This document shows, piece by piece, positions 62,731-64,000 of a DNA stretch of 64,000 nt (within the stretch, counting starts at the first letter, position 1; each line of letters begins with the position of its first letter). The stretch covers positions 1 to 64,000 of the forward strand of contig JAVBPG010000022.1 in NCBI GenBank assembly GCA_031549685.1, read 5' to 3'. The notes beneath the pieces were generated by a model. The model was not told the DNA's origin. It did not search any database and saw only the letters and a list, made by a program, of their open reading frames with translations. Source of the stretch: JAITMY01 sp031549685 (GTDB taxonomy: Bacteria; Bacteroidota; Bacteroidia; Bacteroidales; UBA932). The position numbers and the translations under genes were made by a program.

Positions 62731-64000
62731 ATGAGGAAGAGTCTGGTTGACATGCTAATATGGCTTACCGAGATTTCGGTCAAACCCTATGCTGGGCTGC
62801 GGGTAGCAGCTTGTGGCTTGGGGCTACAGGCCCTGCTGCTTGCATACCCTACGCCTGCCAAAGCCCAATTTTCAGGAGGAAACGGCTCGGAATCAAACCC
62901 TTACAAAATAACCACCGCCGAGCAGCTGTCGGCCATTCGCAGCTGCGCCAACCAGTACCTCTCCTTTATACTTATCAACGACCTCGACTTGCAGGGCTAC
63001 GATGCCGGCGATAGTGGAGGCTGGCTACCCATTGGCCATGAGAATCAAGCACCTTTCAACGGAACCTTTAACGGGAATGGAAAAACCATTCGCAATCTTA
63101 CCATTTGCCGCCCCAGCATGGAGCAAGTAGGGCTTTTTGGCTACATAGCACAGGGTGCCGCGCTGCTCAACCTTACGCTCGAGAATGCGTATATTGTTGC
63201 AGGAAAGGATGTTGGATCTTTAGTGGGGATTATGGTACAGAGCTCGGTAGTAAGTGGTTGCCACTCCTCGGGATTGGTCAAGGGCAAGGTATCGGTAGGC
63301 GGGCTGGTGGGCTACGCCCGCACCGGTTCGCTGGTCAAAAACTCAAGCACCGATTGCACCATCTACGGTTTTGGCGACTACACCGGCGGGCTGCTGGGCG
63401 AAATGTACGCTGCTACCATCGAAAACTCCTTTTCCAAAGGCCACATATACAGCGCTACCAGCAACACCGGCGGGCTGGTGGCCTACCTTAGCCACGGCTC
63501 CACCATGCTCAACTGCTACTCGGTTGCTCACGTTACCGATATTGACGATACCGTGAACTACCACATGAACCAAAACAGCGGCGGCTTGCTGGGACAAGCG
63601 TTTTACAAGTCGCGCATCGAAAACTGCTACGCTTCGGGCAACGTGCTGGGCGGCTTTAGCGTAGGTGGCCTTGCCGGTTACGTGGCGCAGGATGTGCACA
63701 TGCAAAACAACGTGGCGCTCAACCGGCTGGTAGAGGGCAACGATCAGGTACACGAGCTGCTGGGCGGCGAAGATATGACCATTTCGCCGGGGCATCAGTA
63801 CAAGCGCAGGGATATGCAGGTTAAGAAAAAGGACGCGCCCCCATCATCCTACATTTCCGATCTCAACCACGATATTGAGTTTGAGGAGGCACAGGTACCT
63901 TTTTACAAAAGTATAGGGTGGCAATTTGGTGTGGACGAGAACCACCCGTGGTGCTTCAACGACTCTACCGGCTACCCCGAGCTGTGGTTTGAGGGCCTTC
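62731..64000 (+). CDS. GLUG-repeat surface protein, N-terminal part (runs off the window)
   Basis: Open from the ATG at 62731 to the window end, 423 codons so far. A long signal peptide (about 1-47; AACGLGLQALLLAYPTPAKAQ) is followed by NPYKITTAEQLSAIRSCAN. Repeated GLUG units come next: VGGLVGYARTGSLVKNSS, TGGLLGEMYAATIENSFSKG, GGLLGQAFYKSRIENCYASG and VGGLAGYVAQ. These make a beta-helix-like fibre found in adhesins and secreted peptidases. The C-terminus is not visible. The gene is divergent from the membrane AraC regulator. Confidence 0.85.
   Translation, partial: MRKSLVDMLIWLTEISVKPYAGLRVAACGLGLQALLLAYPTPAKAQFSGGNGSESNPYKITTAEQLSAIRSCANQYLSFILINDLDLQGYDAGDSGGWLPIGHENQAPFNGTFNGNGKTIRNLTICRPSMEQVGLFGYIAQGAALLNLTLENAYIVAGKDVGSLVGIMVQSSVVSGCHSSGLVKGKVSVGGLVGYARTGSLVKNSSTDCTIYGFGDYTGGLLGEMYAATIENSFSKGHIYSATSNTGGLVAYLSHGSTMLNCYSVAHVTDIDDTVNYHMNQNSGGLLGQAFYKSRIENCYASGNVLGGFSVGGLAGYVAQDVHMQNNVALNRLVEGNDQVHELLGGEDMTISPGHQYKRRDMQVKKKDAPPSSYISDLNHDIEFEEAQVPFYKSIGWQFGVDENHPWCFNDSTGYPELWFEGL

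Overview
The window looks like a chromosomal segment of a Bacteroidota bacterium, most likely of the order Bacteroidales. The evidence is a set of TAnnTTTG-type -7 boxes (best case the tRNA-Thr promoter, TTTG-N19-TACCTTTG), little sign of Shine-Dalgarno sequences, a sodium-pumping methylmalonyl-CoA decarboxylase operon, a TonB-dependent receptor paired with a DUF4249 lipoprotein, an OstA-like protein with SurA-type chaperones, and a FISUMP-type lipoprotein. Genus cannot be fixed from the sequence alone. Most genes are chromosomal housekeeping genes; no insertion sequence, prophage, plasmid function or CRISPR array was seen.

Layout. 1-1.7 kb: the cut start of an AT-rich DUF6994 gene, then pyrE and an SRPBCC gene. 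1.8-7.2 kb (minus): a secreted GH3/beta-lactamase fusion, an AAA ATPase and a Wzz-like membrane protein. 7.2-12.1 kb (minus): mce, mmdA, a lamin-tail/OadG protein, the biotin carrier and mmdB, which together epimerise and decarboxylate methylmalonyl-CoA to propionyl-CoA while exporting Na+. 12.4-17.1 kb: a MATE exporter, an RRM protein, tRNA-Thr(CGT), ppk1 and a two-helix membrane protein. 17.2-23.5 kb (minus): fabG, then a nucleotide-sugar block (phosphoglucomutase, rfbD, UDP-xylose synthase, ugd) whose gaps carry hairpin repeats. 23.7-32.6 kb: a Tat-exported Gfo/Idh/MocA protein, a second MATE, a VOC protein, relA, nhaD and guaB. 32.7-40.8 kb (plus): two SurA-like chaperones, an OstA-like protein, a lone OppC-type permease, and the TonB receptor/DUF4249 pair. 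40.8-48.5 kb: a lipoprotein, cinA, lysC-lysA, a glycosyltransferase and gcvT.

48.5-51.35 kb is the most unusual part. A long 5' leader folds by inspection into a large stem-loop followed by an H-type pseudoknot. It precedes a BIG_2/FISUMP lipoprotein whose C-terminus has the hallmarks of a diversity-generating retroelement (DGR) variable repeat, but no reverse transcriptase or template repeat is present in the window. After it come about 970 non-coding bases packed with palindromes, a 175-bp duplication and a 20-bp palindrome that is nested inside other repeats.

51.35-64 kb: birA (which would biotinylate the MmdC carrier), rsfS with a histone H1-like tail, ftsH, a DUF2007 gene, cdsA, psd, an AI-2E-family transporter, an M3 peptidase, a GNAT enzyme, a membrane-bound AraC regulator, and the start of a GLUG-repeat surface protein. 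The last two are divergent and separated by a cluster of TTTATACGC-like motifs.

All folds, promoters and family assignments come from reading the sequence; no search or folding program was run.
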